A stretch of 64,000 bases of DNA from the NCBI GenBank assembly GCA_041399085.1, contig JAWKTM010000012.1, positions 83,552 to 147,551 of the forward strand, written 5' to 3'. Below, one piece after another: positions 32,742-42,649 of this stretch. Position numbers and translations under genes: made by a program. The notes beneath the pieces were generated by a model, which was given only the letters and a program-made list of their open reading frames with translations, did not search any database and had not been told where the DNA came from. Source of the DNA: JAWKTM01 sp041399085. Lineage in GTDB: Bacteria > Planctomycetota > Planctomycetia > Pirellulales > Pirellulaceae. Numbering within the stretch: position 1 is the stretch's first letter; every line of letters begins with the position of its first letter.

Positions 32742-33269
32742 CTACCGACGCTGCTGGTCATAGAGCAACAGCGTGGTAATTGTTTTTGCGTCGCGGATTT
32801 CTCCGTCGCGAAGCATTCGCATGGCTTCCGACCAAGCGACGACTTGGTTTTCGATCAACTCGCCCGGTTCCCTTTCGGGATTGTGGGATGTGAGATCGGA
32901 AGCGACGAAGGCGTGCATTCGTTCGTCTAGGATTCCGGGCGAAAGATAGAACGTGTGGAGTGGCTTCATCTCGCGAGCCACGTAGCCGGTTTCCTCGCGC
33001 AGTTCCCGATGTGCCGTTTCGAGCGGCGAATCGGGCGGTTCTAAAGTGCCGGCTGGCAGTTCTAGTAGAGTCTCGTTGACGGCCGGACGAAAGCTGCGAA
33101 TCAAACAAACATGGTCTTCGTCAACCATGGGTAGAATGACGACAGCGCCCGGATGGCGGACGACTTGCCGAGTGTGAATCGAGCCATCCTCTAAGCGTTG
33201 TCCAATCTCGACGACGCGAAATCGCGCCGCCGTTAATAGCAATCTTTCCTGGTCGCTCATCGTACTCAC
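32742..33269 (-). CDS. Nudix hydrolase, ADP-ribose pyrophosphatase-like
   Basis: A 175-residue Nudix protein. The Nudix box is complete: GTLEPPDSP, then ETAHRELREETGYV, with the REExEE-type Mg-binding Glu residues. Upstream VILPMVDEDHVCLIRSFRP and LLELPAGT match the NudF/ADP-ribose pyrophosphatase branch. It would clear ADP-ribose or other nucleoside diphosphate sugars in the cytoplasm. It lies 5 bp after the sulfatase start-distal end, with unrelated neighbours. Confidence 0.9.
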   Translation of the reverse strand: MSTMSDQERLLLTAARFRVVEIGQRLEDGSIHTRQVVRHPGAVVILPMVDEDHVCLIRSFRPAVNETLLELPAGTLEPPDSPLETAHRELREETGYVAREMKPLHTFYLSPGILDERMHAFVASDLTSHNPEREPGELIENQVVAWSEAMRMLRDGEIRDAKTITTLLLYDQQRR

Positions 33270-33274
33270 ACTTC

Positions 33275-35152
33275 CTACTTGGATGCGCCGGCACTTAAGT
33301 CTTCGATCAGGCGCGGCACATAGCTGCCTAAGCGACCTTCCGTTCCGGCCTTCTTCCGTGGCAATTCACTGACTTGCCCCAGGATTGGCGTCGCCTTATC
33401 CCCGAGCGCGTCGATGGCATTCAAAGCCAGCATCGAGACATACAAACTGTTGTGGTCCATGTTGGCTGTCTTCAGCAATACGGGCAAGACTTGTTTGACA
33501 TCGCTGGCCGAGCCGTATCGACCTAGCGCTTCGGCCGCGATGATTTGCACGCTGGGGGATTCATCGTCGAGCGCGTTGCGTAGTGCATCGGGCGCCGCGA
33601 TCACGCCAGCTTCGCGTCGCATCAGCAAACCCAAGGCGGCCCAGTATCGCACGGCGCTGTCCTCGGCCCGCAAACCAGCCACTAGTTTCGGCGTTGCGGT
33701 GGGCTCCAACATCGAAGCTAGTTCGGCCATTTCCATGATGGACTTCATCGGATAGCGGCTGGGATCGTGTCCCATCTCATAAGGCGAATCGTCGCCAGCG
33801 CGGCGGTGGATCTCATCTTCCGGCAAAAATCCGATGTCGCGAATATCACGAGCCCATTGCTGTTGGGCCATTCGCAAACGTTGGCGAACGTCTTGGTGTT
33901 CGGGCGAATTCGCCAGGTTATTCACTTCGTCGGGATCGTTTCGCAGGTCGTACAACTCCTCGGGCGGTTTGGTGCGCCAGAAGTGCGATTGAGCTTCGTT
34001 CAGCTTGCCTTCGTCAAACAATCGTTTCCAGACTTGCGTGGTCGGCGTTTGAAACATGTAGTCGATATGTTGACCATAAACCTTGTGAGGCATGTACTGC
34101 CGAATATAAACATAGCGGCCATCCGTCACGCTGCGCACCAAGTCATAGCGTTCGTCCATCCGGCCGCGAAAACCGAACATATATTGCGGCGGGTCGGTTT
34201 GATGGGATCCCATAAAGGCATGGCCTTGCATATGATCCGGCGGTTGCACGCCAGCCAGACTGAGCACGGTCGGCGCTAAATCTACGAAGCTGACCAGTCG
34301 TTCCGATTTGCCGCCAGTCTCATATTCGCGAGGGGCCAGCCGCTGAAACTTGGGCGGCACATGCACAATCATGGGGACGTGCAGACCGCTGTTGTATGGC
34401 CAACGTTTATTACGTGGCATGCCCGAGCCATGGTCGCCGTAGTAGAAAATAATGGTGCTGTCGGCCAAGCCATCCTTTTCGAGTTCGGCCAATACGCGGC
34501 CGCATTGTTGGTCCATCTCGGTGAGCTTGTCATAATACTGAGCCCAATCCCGGCGAACTTCGGGCGTATCGGGATGATAGGCCGGCACGCGTACCTTCGC
34601 CGGATCGTGGACCGGCGTATGGGGCCGTTTGCGAAGCTGGCTCTCGTGGCTGACCGTGAAATTAAAGATGGCAAAAAATGGTTGGCCCGGCTTGCGATTC
34701 CGCCAGTGGGCCTTGCCGCTGGATTCGTCCCACACGCCCGCTGGCTTTTGCAGGTTGTAATCTTCCTTGCTGTTATTCGTGCAGTAATATCCGGCTTCGC
34801 GTAGATATTGCGGATACATTTTCATCGAGTCCGGCAGGCGAGTCATGCTGCGCATGTGTTCGGCGCCGGTACAGGGCGGATAGAGGCCCGAGATAATGGT
34901 GGTTCGCGCGGGAGCACAGACTGGCGCGTTGGACCAGGCATGCAGATAGATCATGCCTCGTGAGGCCAGTCGATCGAGGTTCGGAGTGTCGGCGTATTGG
35001 TCGCCATAACAGCCCAGATGCGGGCCGTTGTCTTCGCTGGTAATCCACAGGATGTTCGGTTGCTCGGGCGAGTCGGCCGCGTGGCTAACAGACGCAAAGG
35101 CTGTGGCGAAGGCGGTGAAAGACGTAAGGAAAATGCTGAGCCAGGATTTCAT
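33275..35152 (-). CDS. Family-1 sulfatase with C-terminal HEAT-like region
   Basis: A 625-residue exported sulfatase. The signal peptide is residues 1-25 (SVSHA). TSEDNGPHLGCYGD supplies metal-site acids, and the formylglycine motif is CAPARTTIISG at Cys79. FYYGDHGSGMPRNKR near 280 gives further ligands. After about residue 500 the chain becomes helical with repeated patterns (VRYWAALGLLMRREAG, VQIIAAEALGRYG), a HEAT-type extension found in one planctomycete sulfatase subgroup. Its upstream region (35153-35415) contains a dispersed repeat. The substrate is unknown. Confidence 0.92.
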   Translation of the reverse strand: MKSWLSIFLTSFTAFATAFASVSHAADSPEQPNILWITSEDNGPHLGCYGDQYADTPNLDRLASRGMIYLHAWSNAPVCAPARTTIISGLYPPCTGAEHMRSMTRLPDSMKMYPQYLREAGYYCTNNSKEDYNLQKPAGVWDESSGKAHWRNRKPGQPFFAIFNFTVSHESQLRKRPHTPVHDPAKVRVPAYHPDTPEVRRDWAQYYDKLTEMDQQCGRVLAELEKDGLADSTIIFYYGDHGSGMPRNKRWPYNSGLHVPMIVHVPPKFQRLAPREYETGGKSERLVSFVDLAPTVLSLAGVQPPDHMQGHAFMGSHQTDPPQYMFGFRGRMDERYDLVRSVTDGRYVYIRQYMPHKVYGQHIDYMFQTPTTQVWKRLFDEGKLNEAQSHFWRTKPPEELYDLRNDPDEVNNLANSPEHQDVRQRLRMAQQQWARDIRDIGFLPEDEIHRRAGDDSPYEMGHDPSRYPMKSIMEMAELASMLEPTATPKLVAGLRAEDSAVRYWAALGLLMRREAGVIAAPDALRNALDDESPSVQIIAAEALGRYGSASDVKQVLPVLLKTANMDHNSLYVSMLALNAIDALGDKATPILGQVSELPRKKAGTEGRLGSYVPRLIEDLSAGASK

Positions 35153-35361
35153 AACGCGATCGTTTTCTCGATGGGAGAGGGCGAACGGGGGCTCGTCGCG
35201 GAACGTGCGACGGCCGGAGAAACAGCGTGGCTCACTGTAATCGAACGGGCAAGACGGCTCAAATCGTCGGCGGTGGTCGCGCGGGCTTGGGGTGAGCAGC
35301 GAACTGGACTGTCGAAACGCGGAGTGAGCCGACGAGAAAGCTCGAACCGTGTGGAGCGGGG

Positions 35362-35398
35362 CGAAGAGAAAGCTCCGACAAGGCGGAGCACTCCAAAG
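35362..35398 (-). repeat. Dispersed hairpin repeat, family B, copy 1
   Basis: On the minus strand this reads CTTTGGAGTGCTCCGCCTTG then TCGGAGCTTTCTC. GCTCCG pairs with CGGAGC across 6 bases. A plus-strand relative with the same words, CTTTGGAGCGCACCGCCTTG then TCGGAGCTTTTCC, is at 45421-45453. Confidence 0.75.
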
Positions 35399-35415
35399 GG
35401 GAGAGGCCGTTGCAG

Positions 35416-36588
35416 CTAGGCGGTGGCCATTGCGGGTGTTGGTCGCAATCGTGATTTTGGCAGCGGGCGGTTTAGGGCGATGGCCAATGGCACGAACACG
35501 AATAGCGGGAACCAGGCGCCTTGCACGGGGCTGAGCCAGTAGCCGTTGGCAGCCAAAGTTTGGCAGGCGAGCGTTACCAGAAAGTAGGCCACGACCACCA
35601 ACAGACATTGCCCGGCCACGGCGAAGATGTTGCGATGCTGACGTGTCAAAACCAGTGGCAGCCCCAACAACAGCAGCGTGAGGTCAACGAGCGGTTGTAC
35701 GAACCGCTTGTGAATCGTTACGTAAACCTCCGGCCCGAATTCGATGCTGCTGTTTCGCAGCGCGGCGATTAACTGCGAGGTCGATGAATACTCGGCCCAG
35801 GTCGTTCCGGAGCCGATGTGCTCGAATGAGATGTCCGTCGCGAGAAAACACTGCGTGGGCTCCAGCCAATTCTGATCGCGAGGGCTGAAGAGCACGGGCC
35901 GCTCGCCCACCTTGCCCGTTTCCAACTCGGCGAAATTCGCGGGCTGTTTGACATCGATCAACAGGTAGCCGGCCGGATGATTTTGATCGGCGGGCAAGTA
36001 GCGAGCCGTTTCGGCGGAGACTTGGCGGCCGAAGTCACCGACGCGCGTATGCAGCCGCAGCGTCGGCTGGACAATCGCTTGCTGGGCGGCCACCACATTC
36101 AATCCAGAAATCAGCAAGTGATTCCGTTGGTCATAGCAGGGTTTCATCGGTGAAGGATTTTCGCCTTTCCAGTTCTGTGCATTGCGGCTCAGCTTGTCGC
36201 GATAGTTGGGCAACATCAGTTCGCGATTCGCCGCAGCCAACAGCGCGATCGCCAGCGACGCGAAAACCAGCGGCTTGGCGACTCGTTGTTCGGGAATGCC
36301 AGCCGCCAGCAAGGCGGTCATTTCATTGGTGCGTTGTAGCCACGCGATTGAGAACACGGCCGCCAGCAGGCAGAACAACGCGTTTGTCCGGTCGAAGAAG
36401 GCGAGAATCCTCGCACCGTAGTATTCGAGCAGCACTTGCCCGATCCCGCCGCCTTCCTTTCCGTACTGAGCGAACTCGGTGAAATTGGAAAACACGTCGA
36501 TCACCATCGTCAGGCCGGAAATGCTGATGAATAAAATGATCAGCACTTTGACGAAGAACCGCAGCAGATAACGATCGAACCGCGTCAT
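35416..36588 (-). CDS. LptF/LptG family permease
   Basis: A 390-residue inner-membrane protein of the YjgP/YjgQ family, which forms the transmembrane part of the LPS transporter LptB2FG. It starts with FDRYLLRFFVKVLIILFISISGLTMV and has membrane segments near 10-33, 60-80 and 100-120. A periplasmic beta-jellyroll region follows (about 130-280), then three C-terminal membrane helices (LTLLLLGLPLVLTRQHR, the typical coupling segment). It fits the lpxC/lpxA genes elsewhere in the window: this organism makes lipid A. ATG at 36588 follows AAGGA. No second LptF/G gene is adjacent. Confidence 0.88.
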   Translation of the reverse strand: MTRFDRYLLRFFVKVLIILFISISGLTMVIDVFSNFTEFAQYGKEGGGIGQVLLEYYGARILAFFDRTNALFCLLAAVFSIAWLQRTNEMTALLAAGIPEQRVAKPLVFASLAIALLAAANRELMLPNYRDKLSRNAQNWKGENPSPMKPCYDQRNHLLISGLNVVAAQQAIVQPTLRLHTRVGDFGRQVSAETARYLPADQNHPAGYLLIDVKQPANFAELETGKVGERPVLFSPRDQNWLEPTQCFLATDISFEHIGSGTTWAEYSSTSQLIAALRNSSIEFGPEVYVTIHKRFVQPLVDLTLLLLGLPLVLTRQHRNIFAVAGQCLLVVVAYFLVTLACQTLAANGYWLSPVQGAWFPLFVFVPLAIALNRPLPKSRLRPTPAMATA

Positions 36589-36619
36589 GGGAATCCTTTC
36601 ACTCGACACTTGCCGCGCG

Positions 36620-37896
36620 TTACATCACGTCGCGGATCGCTTCGGCCAGCAGCCGAATGCCTTCGCGAATGTTGTCCGGCGTCTGTACGCCGAAACTCAA
36701 TCGCATCGTGTTGCGTCGCACCGGCTCGCCTTCCGCCGGAAACGCATACTGGCCGGGAACATAGAACATTCCGCGTTGGATGGCCACATCGAACAAGCGA
36801 CCGGCCGGCCCCGTGTCGATCGACTCGGGCAATTCGGCCCACACATACAGGCCGCCGTTGGGGCGACGCCAATCGACGCCGGCAAGCGGCGAGAGAAACT
36901 CGTCGGCCGCCGCTAGCATCGCGTCCAGTTTGCGCCGATAGCTGGCTCGCACCTGTTCGATATGCGCCCGGTAGACCCCCATTTCCAAGACGCGTCGCAT
37001 CAGATGCTGATTCAAATGGGGCGAGCCGAAGTCGACGTTCCCTTTTGATTGCAGATCGGTTCGACCAAACCTCGTGGCAGCACGCCCCAGCCGACTCGGA
37101 CGCCCGGCGCGTAGGATTTCGAGAAGGTCCCGGTCACGATCACTGTGTCGCCGGTTTCGTCGACGGCTTTCATCGACGGAATGTCCTCGCCCGCATATCG
37201 CAGCTCGCGATAGGCGTCGTCGGAAATGACGTGAATCTTGCGGCGGCTGGACCAGCGATTGGCGATTTCGACCACGCGGGCCCGACGTTCGAGCGACATC
37301 GTCACGCCGCGCGGATTGTCGAAATACGGAACGACGTAGATCGCCGCGATCCGATCCAACTCGCCCACGCGCCGCAGATGCTCGAAGTGTTCCTCCAGCG
37401 ATTCGGGAATGATGCCGTCGTCATCCACGGCCACGCCGATCGAACGAGCTCCGATGTTGGTCAACATCCCGGTAAATACGAAGTAGGTCGGCGAAGCACA
37501 TAGCACGATATCGCCAGGGTTCAGCAGCGTTTCGCAGATCAGATGTAGCAGTTGATTGCTGCCAGCGGTCAACACCACTTGCTCGGCCGAGAGATCGCCG
37601 CGCTGTCCGTCGAGATCGCGTTCAACGAGTTCTTCCAGCAGGTATTCGCGTAGCAGCGGATCACCCGCCGTGGTGCCGTATTGCAGGATTCGCCGAGCTT
37701 CGCTGTCGCTGGCCAGCAGATCGTGCAGCACATCGCGAGTTACTTCGACCGGCAGCGATGTCGGATCGACGAACCCAGCGGCCAAAGAAATCAAATCCGG
37801 ATTCGTCAAAGCCCGCGACATCAGATCGCTTATCGGCTGTCCTTCGGCCCACAGAGATCGCTGACTCAAAACCAATTCGCTGGACAGAACGGACAT
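36620..37896 (-). pseudogene. PLP-dependent class I/II aminotransferase, one frameshift
   Basis: Two adjacent frames make one aminotransferase of about 424 residues (37012-37896 then 36620-37015), resembling the LysN / MocR-type 2-aminoadipate aminotransferases. Visible motifs: YGTTAGDPLLREYL, VVLTAGSNQLLHLICE, SPTYFVFTGML, GTFSKSYAPGVRVGWG with the PLP-binding Lys, and in the second frame RPNGGLYVWAELP. The break lies near 37040, where CAAAAGGGAACG would regain frame if one base were restored. All core residues remain, so it is either very recently broken or a consensus error. ATG at 37896 is preferred. Confidence 0.8.
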
Positions 37897-38024
37897 GCCG
37901 ATTCGCTTTCGTGGTGAAGTAGCTGTACAAATATTGGGGCGTCGAAAGTGGCTAGTGGCTCGCCAAAGGAGCGTTGGCTTCTGATGTGACTGCTGTATCT
38001 TTCGCCGCCGCGTTAAATGTGTGT

Positions 38025-38888
38025 ATGAGTTTCCGCTGTCGAGGCATGACGCCAAGTATGTCCGCTGCTGCTGGAAAAACGGAAGCCACGGCCAACTCGG
38101 TTGCCGACGCGCATTCTACGCCGGGCCAACCAAATCAGCGACGCGGCGCTCGGCGATGGAAATTCGATTGGGCGGCCGCGGCCGATTTGCTATATCCGCC
38201 GAACTGTCTCGTTTGCCAGCTGCCTGGCCCTACCGTCGACAACATCCTTGTCTGCCAAGACTGCCGCTCGGCCTGCCGGTTCGCGTCCCCCGCCTGCGTT
38301 CGGTGTGGACTGCCGCTGCCAGTCGGTCTTCCGCCCGGCGGCGACTGCGCGAGTTGTCAACGGTTGAAGTGGCGAATTCAACGCGTGATGCCTTTCGGAC
38401 TCTACCGCGATCGGCTGAAGCAAGTCGTGCTGCAAATGAAGCACGCCGCTCAAGAGCCTTTGTCGTTGGCGATGGGGCGGTTGTTCGCCGAGGTCTTGGC
38501 CGATCAGTTGGCCGACGACGCGCCGCCCGATTTCGTCGTTCCGATCCCCAGTCACTGGAGTCGACGTTGGTCGCGAGGAACGAATCCCGCGATGTTGCTG
38601 GCGGAATCGATCGCGCGGGTTCGGCGGTGGAATCTGGCTGAACGCATTCTGCTGGCCAACCGGCGCACAATGAAGCAGGGGACGCTTACTCCGGCCGAGC
38701 GACGGCGGAATGTGTTGCGGGCCTTCCGCGTTTCTGAGAGCTACGATATCAAGGACGCGCGCGTGCTGGTGGTCGACGATGTGATGACGACCGGCGCGAC
38801 GGCCAACGAAGCGGCTCGCGTATTGCGGCGGGCGGGAGCGAGCCATGTTTCCGTGGCCGTGCTGGCTCGAGCCACCGGCGACGCATGA
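38025..38888 (+). CDS. comF: ComF family protein / phosphoribosyltransferase
   Basis: A protein of up to 287 residues. The N-terminal zinc ribbon has CLVCQLPG, CQDCRS and CVRCGLPLP, then CASC, all typical of ComF. The C-terminal phosphoribosyltransferase domain carries the PRPP-binding motif VLVVDDVMTTGATANEA. ComF proteins function in natural transformation in Bacillus and Haemophilus, though the reaction is unclear. The start is uncertain between ATG 38025, 38046 and 38058; the first 40 residues are poorly conserved. The window also encodes comM. Confidence 0.88.
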   Translation: MSFRCRGMTPSMSAAAGKTEATANSVADAHSTPGQPNQRRGARRWKFDWAAAADLLYPPNCLVCQLPGPTVDNILVCQDCRSACRFASPACVRCGLPLPVGLPPGGDCASCQRLKWRIQRVMPFGLYRDRLKQVVLQMKHAAQEPLSLAMGRLFAEVLADQLADDAPPDFVVPIPSHWSRRWSRGTNPAMLLAESIARVRRWNLAERILLANRRTMKQGTLTPAERRRNVLRAFRVSESYDIKDARVLVVDDVMTTGATANEAARVLRRAGASHVSVAVLARATGDA

Positions 38889-38999
38889 GCTCGAAACCCG
38901 AACGCAATCCACGACAACCGGCGTCTCGCTTTCGCGGCTTGTCGTGTACCATTCGTCGCGGCGGCGTCCGCGCCACTCACGATACCCCGATCGTTCCCT

Positions 39000-40103
39000 A
39001 TGACTGAAACGCACACCACGCACGAACCGCAGCCACCGAATAAGAAACAGCATCCGTTTCGCCGCGCCGTGCTGCGCGGATTGGCGATCGTGATGCCGCC
39101 GTTGTTGACGATTGTGTTGTTCATTTGGGCTTGGAACACGATCGAAACATATGTGTTCCTGCCGCTAGAAGCCACGGCTCGATACGCCACGGTGTGGACG
39201 ATTTGGGACGTCCGCGAAAACGTGCCCGACGGTGTGGAAGTCACCGAGCGACAAGGGCATCAGTACTTTACGGCCGGCGACACAACTTACGTGCAGCTAG
39301 TCCGCAACAAGCGTTGGATTCCGGCTTACGTCTATCACAATGTCGAAGACAACGCGGAGGCTTGGCCGGCGAACCAACCGCCTCCGTCCACTGCCAAGGC
39401 TTATTTCCATCAATACGTCCGCAACGAGCTGCTGCCGCGGTCCCGGTTGATCCCGCTGTTTCTGGCCCTATTCATAGGCATGCTGTACTTGCTGGGCAAG
39501 TTTGTGGCGGCCAACGTGGGGCGGATGATCGTCAGTTGGTTCGACGCGCTGATTCACCGTCTGCCCGTGATTCGCAATGTGTATTCGTCCGTCAAACAAG
39601 TGACGGATTTTGTGTTCGTCGAGCAAGAGATTGAATACACGCGAGTCGTCGCGATCGAATATCCGCGCAAAGGCATCTGGTCGCTCGGCTTCGTCACCGG
39701 CGAAAGCATGCTCGACATCGCCGCGGCGGCCAACGAACCGGTGCTGGCCGTGTTGATGCCGACCAGTCCGATGCCCGTGACGGGCTTTACGATCACGGTC
39801 CGACGCAGCGAAGCGATCGACCTGAATATCACGATCGACCAAGCGATCCAGTTCATTGTGAGTTGCGGCGTGGTCGTGCCGGCTCATCAGCAGCAGAAGA
39901 ACAATCGAGTAGCCGCGGAGATCGCCGCCGCCGTTTCGCAGCGAGCGGCTTTGCAGAACGCCGCGACGCAATCGACCGGAACTGCGGCGACTGGAACCGT
40001 CTCGGGCACGTCATCCGAAGCGACGAAACGCAACGGCGTGCCAATGACCGGCGCGAATCCCCCGGCAACTAAACCTCTGGAGTCGAATCAGGACGATTCA
40101 TGA
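39000..40103 (+). CDS. DUF502 family membrane protein
   Basis: A 367-residue membrane protein. The DUF502 core has two hydrophobic segments (LRGLAIVMPPLLTIVLFIWAW near 22-42; LIPLFLALFIGMLYLLGKFV near 145-165). After them come the conserved VYSSVKQVTDFVF and VVAIEYPRKGIWSLGFVTG segments, and then PTSPMPVTGF. A central insert of about 80 residues lies between the membrane segments. The C-terminal 70 residues are Thr/Ala-rich and likely disordered. The family's function is unknown. Its stop overlaps the hemC start codon (ATGA). Confidence 0.88.
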   Translation: MTETHTTHEPQPPNKKQHPFRRAVLRGLAIVMPPLLTIVLFIWAWNTIETYVFLPLEATARYATVWTIWDVRENVPDGVEVTERQGHQYFTAGDTTYVQLVRNKRWIPAYVYHNVEDNAEAWPANQPPPSTAKAYFHQYVRNELLPRSRLIPLFLALFIGMLYLLGKFVAANVGRMIVSWFDALIHRLPVIRNVYSSVKQVTDFVFVEQEIEYTRVVAIEYPRKGIWSLGFVTGESMLDIAAAANEPVLAVLMPTSPMPVTGFTITVRRSEAIDLNITIDQAIQFIVSCGVVVPAHQQQKNNRVAAEIAAAVSQRAALQNAATQSTGTAATGTVSGTSSEATKRNGVPMTGANPPATKPLESNQDDS

Positions 40104-41025
40104 GCACGCGAACTCGACTGCGTTCGGGAACACGCTCCAGCCCGCTGGCTCGCTGGCAGGCCGAGTGGGTGGCCGCGCGACTGCGCGGGTGGAAGTGGAT
40201 GTCGAGTTCGTTTATATCTCGACGCAAGGCGATGTGCGTTCGGGGCCGATCAGAGACATTGGCGGCCAAGGCGTATTCACGAAGGAAATTCAACGAGCTT
40301 TGCTGGCCAACGAAATCGACTTGGCCGTTCATAGCTTGAAGGATTTGCCGACCGAACCGGTCGACGGACTGGCAGCTGGCCGCCGTGCCGCCGGAAGTCT
40401 GCGGCGACGCGCTCGTGACGAACGACTACGCGAACCTCGACGAATTGCCAGCAGGAGCTCTCGTCGGCACGGGCAGCTTGCGTCGCCAAGCCCAGTTGTT
40501 GCACGCGCGGCCCGATCTTCGCGTGGCCGATATTCGCGGCAACGTCGAAACGCGGTTGCGAAAGCTGGACGATGGCGAGTACCAAGCGATCATCTTGGCG
40601 GAAGCGGGGCTCACACGATTGGAGCTAACCGAACGCATTCGCCAGACGTTGCCCAAGTCGACGATGCTGCCAGCGGTTGGGCAAGGCGCTTGGGCCTGGA
40701 AACTCGAGCGGACGACACGCGCAGCTGGACGCGCTCGCCGCTGAACGATCCGGCGACCCGCAGCGCCGTAATCGCGGAACGGTCGCTGCTGGCCCATTGC
40801 GCGGTGGATGTTTGGCTCCGGTCGGCGCGTGGGGTCGATTTGAAAACGATCGCTTGCATTTGGATGCCGTGGTGCTCGAAGCCGCGACGGCCGCGAGCGC
40901 CTGTTCGTCGCCGATTCGGCTCCAGAATCGCAAGCCGAAGCGTTGGGCCGCCAGCAGCCGAGGCAGCTTGCTCGAACAAGGCGCGCGGCTCAACTCATCG
41001 CCAACTCGCGGCAGAGAACTCCTGA
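40100..41025 (+). pseudogene. hemC: Hydroxymethylbilane synthase, multiply frameshifted
   Basis: The conserved order of porphobilinogen deaminase is visible but spread over three frames: GTRSSPLARWQAEWVAARL, then FVYISTQGDV and FTKEIQRALLANEIDLAVHS, LKDLPTEP, then GTGSLRRQAQLLHARPDLRV, DIRGNVETRLRKLDDGEYQA, then LNDPATRSAVIAERSLLAH, then RGGCLAPVGAW with the dipyrromethane Cys. At least seven indels, mostly one-base deletions (for example CATTGCGC where CATTTGCGC is needed), break it. The enzyme makes the linear tetrapyrrole for haem. It overlaps DUF502 by 4 bp. Either a recent pseudogene or a poorly polished stretch; haem need favours the latter. Confidence 0.85.
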
Positions 41026-41092
41026 GCTCGCTTGGCGGTTTGTCTACAATGTGGCTTGTCCCGTTGTTTGACTTCCGCGCCCAGGAGTAGTG

Positions 41093-42580
41093 ATGCTCAC
41101 GCCCAAGCCCCTGCCGCTGACACACGCCGGTCGCTCGCTGTTGTCGCGACGCGGTTTTCTCGAATGCACGAGCTCATCGCTGGGCGCAATCGCCCTCACG
41201 CAATTGCTGGGTGAACAAGGATTGTTGGCCGCCGACTCGGCGTCGTCGCCGCCGAAGATTGATTTGTCGAATCCTTTCGCGATTCGGCCGCCGCACTTTC
41301 CAGCTCGGGCGAAGAACGTGCTCGTCATCTTCTGTGCGGGCGCTTGCAGCCAATTGGAAACCTGGGACTACAAGCCCGAATTGTTGAAACGCGATGGCCA
41401 GCCTTTGCCGGGCGGTCCCGCCGTGACGTTTCAAGGACCGGCCGGCGACTTGGCACGCCCCCAGTATGATTTTCGGCCACACGGCGAGACCGGCAAAATG
41501 GTGTCGGACATGATTCCGCACCTGGCCGAATTGGTCGACGACTTTGCTTTCATGCATTCGCTGACCAGCAAATCCAACACGCATGGTCCGGCCGAGAATT
41601 TTCTGTCGACCGGTTTCGTGCAGGATGGGTTTCCCAGCATCGGAGCGTGGGTAACATACGCGCTCGGCTCCGAAAACGCGGACTTGCCGGCGTTCGTGGC
41701 GATACCCGATCCGCGAGGCATTCCTCAAGCCAGCATCAACAACTGGGGGGCCGGGTTCTTGCCGGCCGTCTTCCAAGGAACGTCGTTCAACGCCAGTAAA
41801 CCGCTCAGCAACCTAGCTCCGCCCACTGGCGTTTCTCCTGCCGCCGACGTCGCCGCTCGCGACTTGCTGCGACTGGTGAACGACGAGCATCTCAAGCGGA
41901 ACCCTGGCGACACCGCGTTGGCCGCTCGGATCGCCAGCTACGAATTGGCGGCGCGGATGCAGTTGTCGGTCCCGGAACTAGCCGACCTCAGCTCCGAGCC
42001 GGCTCATGTGCTGTCGATGTATGGCGCGGACGATGGCAGCGATGAGATTAAGGCCGGCTTTGCTCGAAACTGTATTTTGGCTCGGCGCTTGATCGAGAAA
42101 GGCGTCCGATTCGTGCAACTGTTCAACGGCGCCTATGCAAGCGGTGGCAAGCTGAATTGGGACGGGCACAACGCCCTGCGCGAACAATACGATGTTCACG
42201 GTCGAGTGATGGACCAACCGGCTGCCGCGTTGATTCGCGATCTACGCCAACGAGGATTGTTGGACGAGACGTTGGTCGTGTGGTGTACCGAATTCGGTCG
42301 CATGCCGATGTTTCAAAAGGGAGCCAAGGGGCGGGATCATAACCCGCTGGGTTTCACGGCCGTGCTGGCTGGAGCCGGTGTCAAGCGAGGCGTTAGCTAT
42401 GGGGCCACGGATGAATTGGGGTTCAAAGCGGTGGAGAATGTTCTGTCGATCCACGACCTCAACGCCACGATCTTGCATCTGCTGGGACTCGACCATGAAC
42501 GCCTAACGTTCACACACAATGGTCTCGCCCGCCGTTTGACCGACGTGCATGGCCACGTCGTGAAAGAGGTTCTGGCGTGA
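41093..42580 (+). CDS. DUF1501 domain-containing protein
   Basis: A 495-residue planctomycete-type DUF1501 (sulfatase-like fold) protein. The N-terminus has an SRRGFLECTSSSLGAIAL segment that resembles a twin-arginine export signal. Family motifs include FCAGACSQLETWDYKPEL, DDFAFMHSLTSKSNTHGPA, VVWCTEFGRMPMFQ and GRDHNPLGFTAVLAGAGVK. These proteins usually sit beside a DUF1549/DUF1553 cytochrome-like partner; none is adjacent here. Its biochemical role is unknown. ATG at 41093 is placed 5 bases after AGGAG, better than the GTG at 41090. Confidence 0.9.
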   Translation: MLTPKPLPLTHAGRSLLSRRGFLECTSSSLGAIALTQLLGEQGLLAADSASSPPKIDLSNPFAIRPPHFPARAKNVLVIFCAGACSQLETWDYKPELLKRDGQPLPGGPAVTFQGPAGDLARPQYDFRPHGETGKMVSDMIPHLAELVDDFAFMHSLTSKSNTHGPAENFLSTGFVQDGFPSIGAWVTYALGSENADLPAFVAIPDPRGIPQASINNWGAGFLPAVFQGTSFNASKPLSNLAPPTGVSPAADVAARDLLRLVNDEHLKRNPGDTALAARIASYELAARMQLSVPELADLSSEPAHVLSMYGADDGSDEIKAGFARNCILARRLIEKGVRFVQLFNGAYASGGKLNWDGHNALREQYDVHGRVMDQPAAALIRDLRQRGLLDETLVVWCTEFGRMPMFQKGAKGRDHNPLGFTAVLAGAGVKRGVSYGATDELGFKAVENVLSIHDLNATILHLLGLDHERLTFTHNGLARRLTDVHGHVVKEVLA

Positions 42581-42649
42581 AGTCCAAGCGTTCGACCGCG
42601 ACGCCCAACAAGTAATCGACTTGGCAGCCCTCACGAGCGATTCCTTTCG

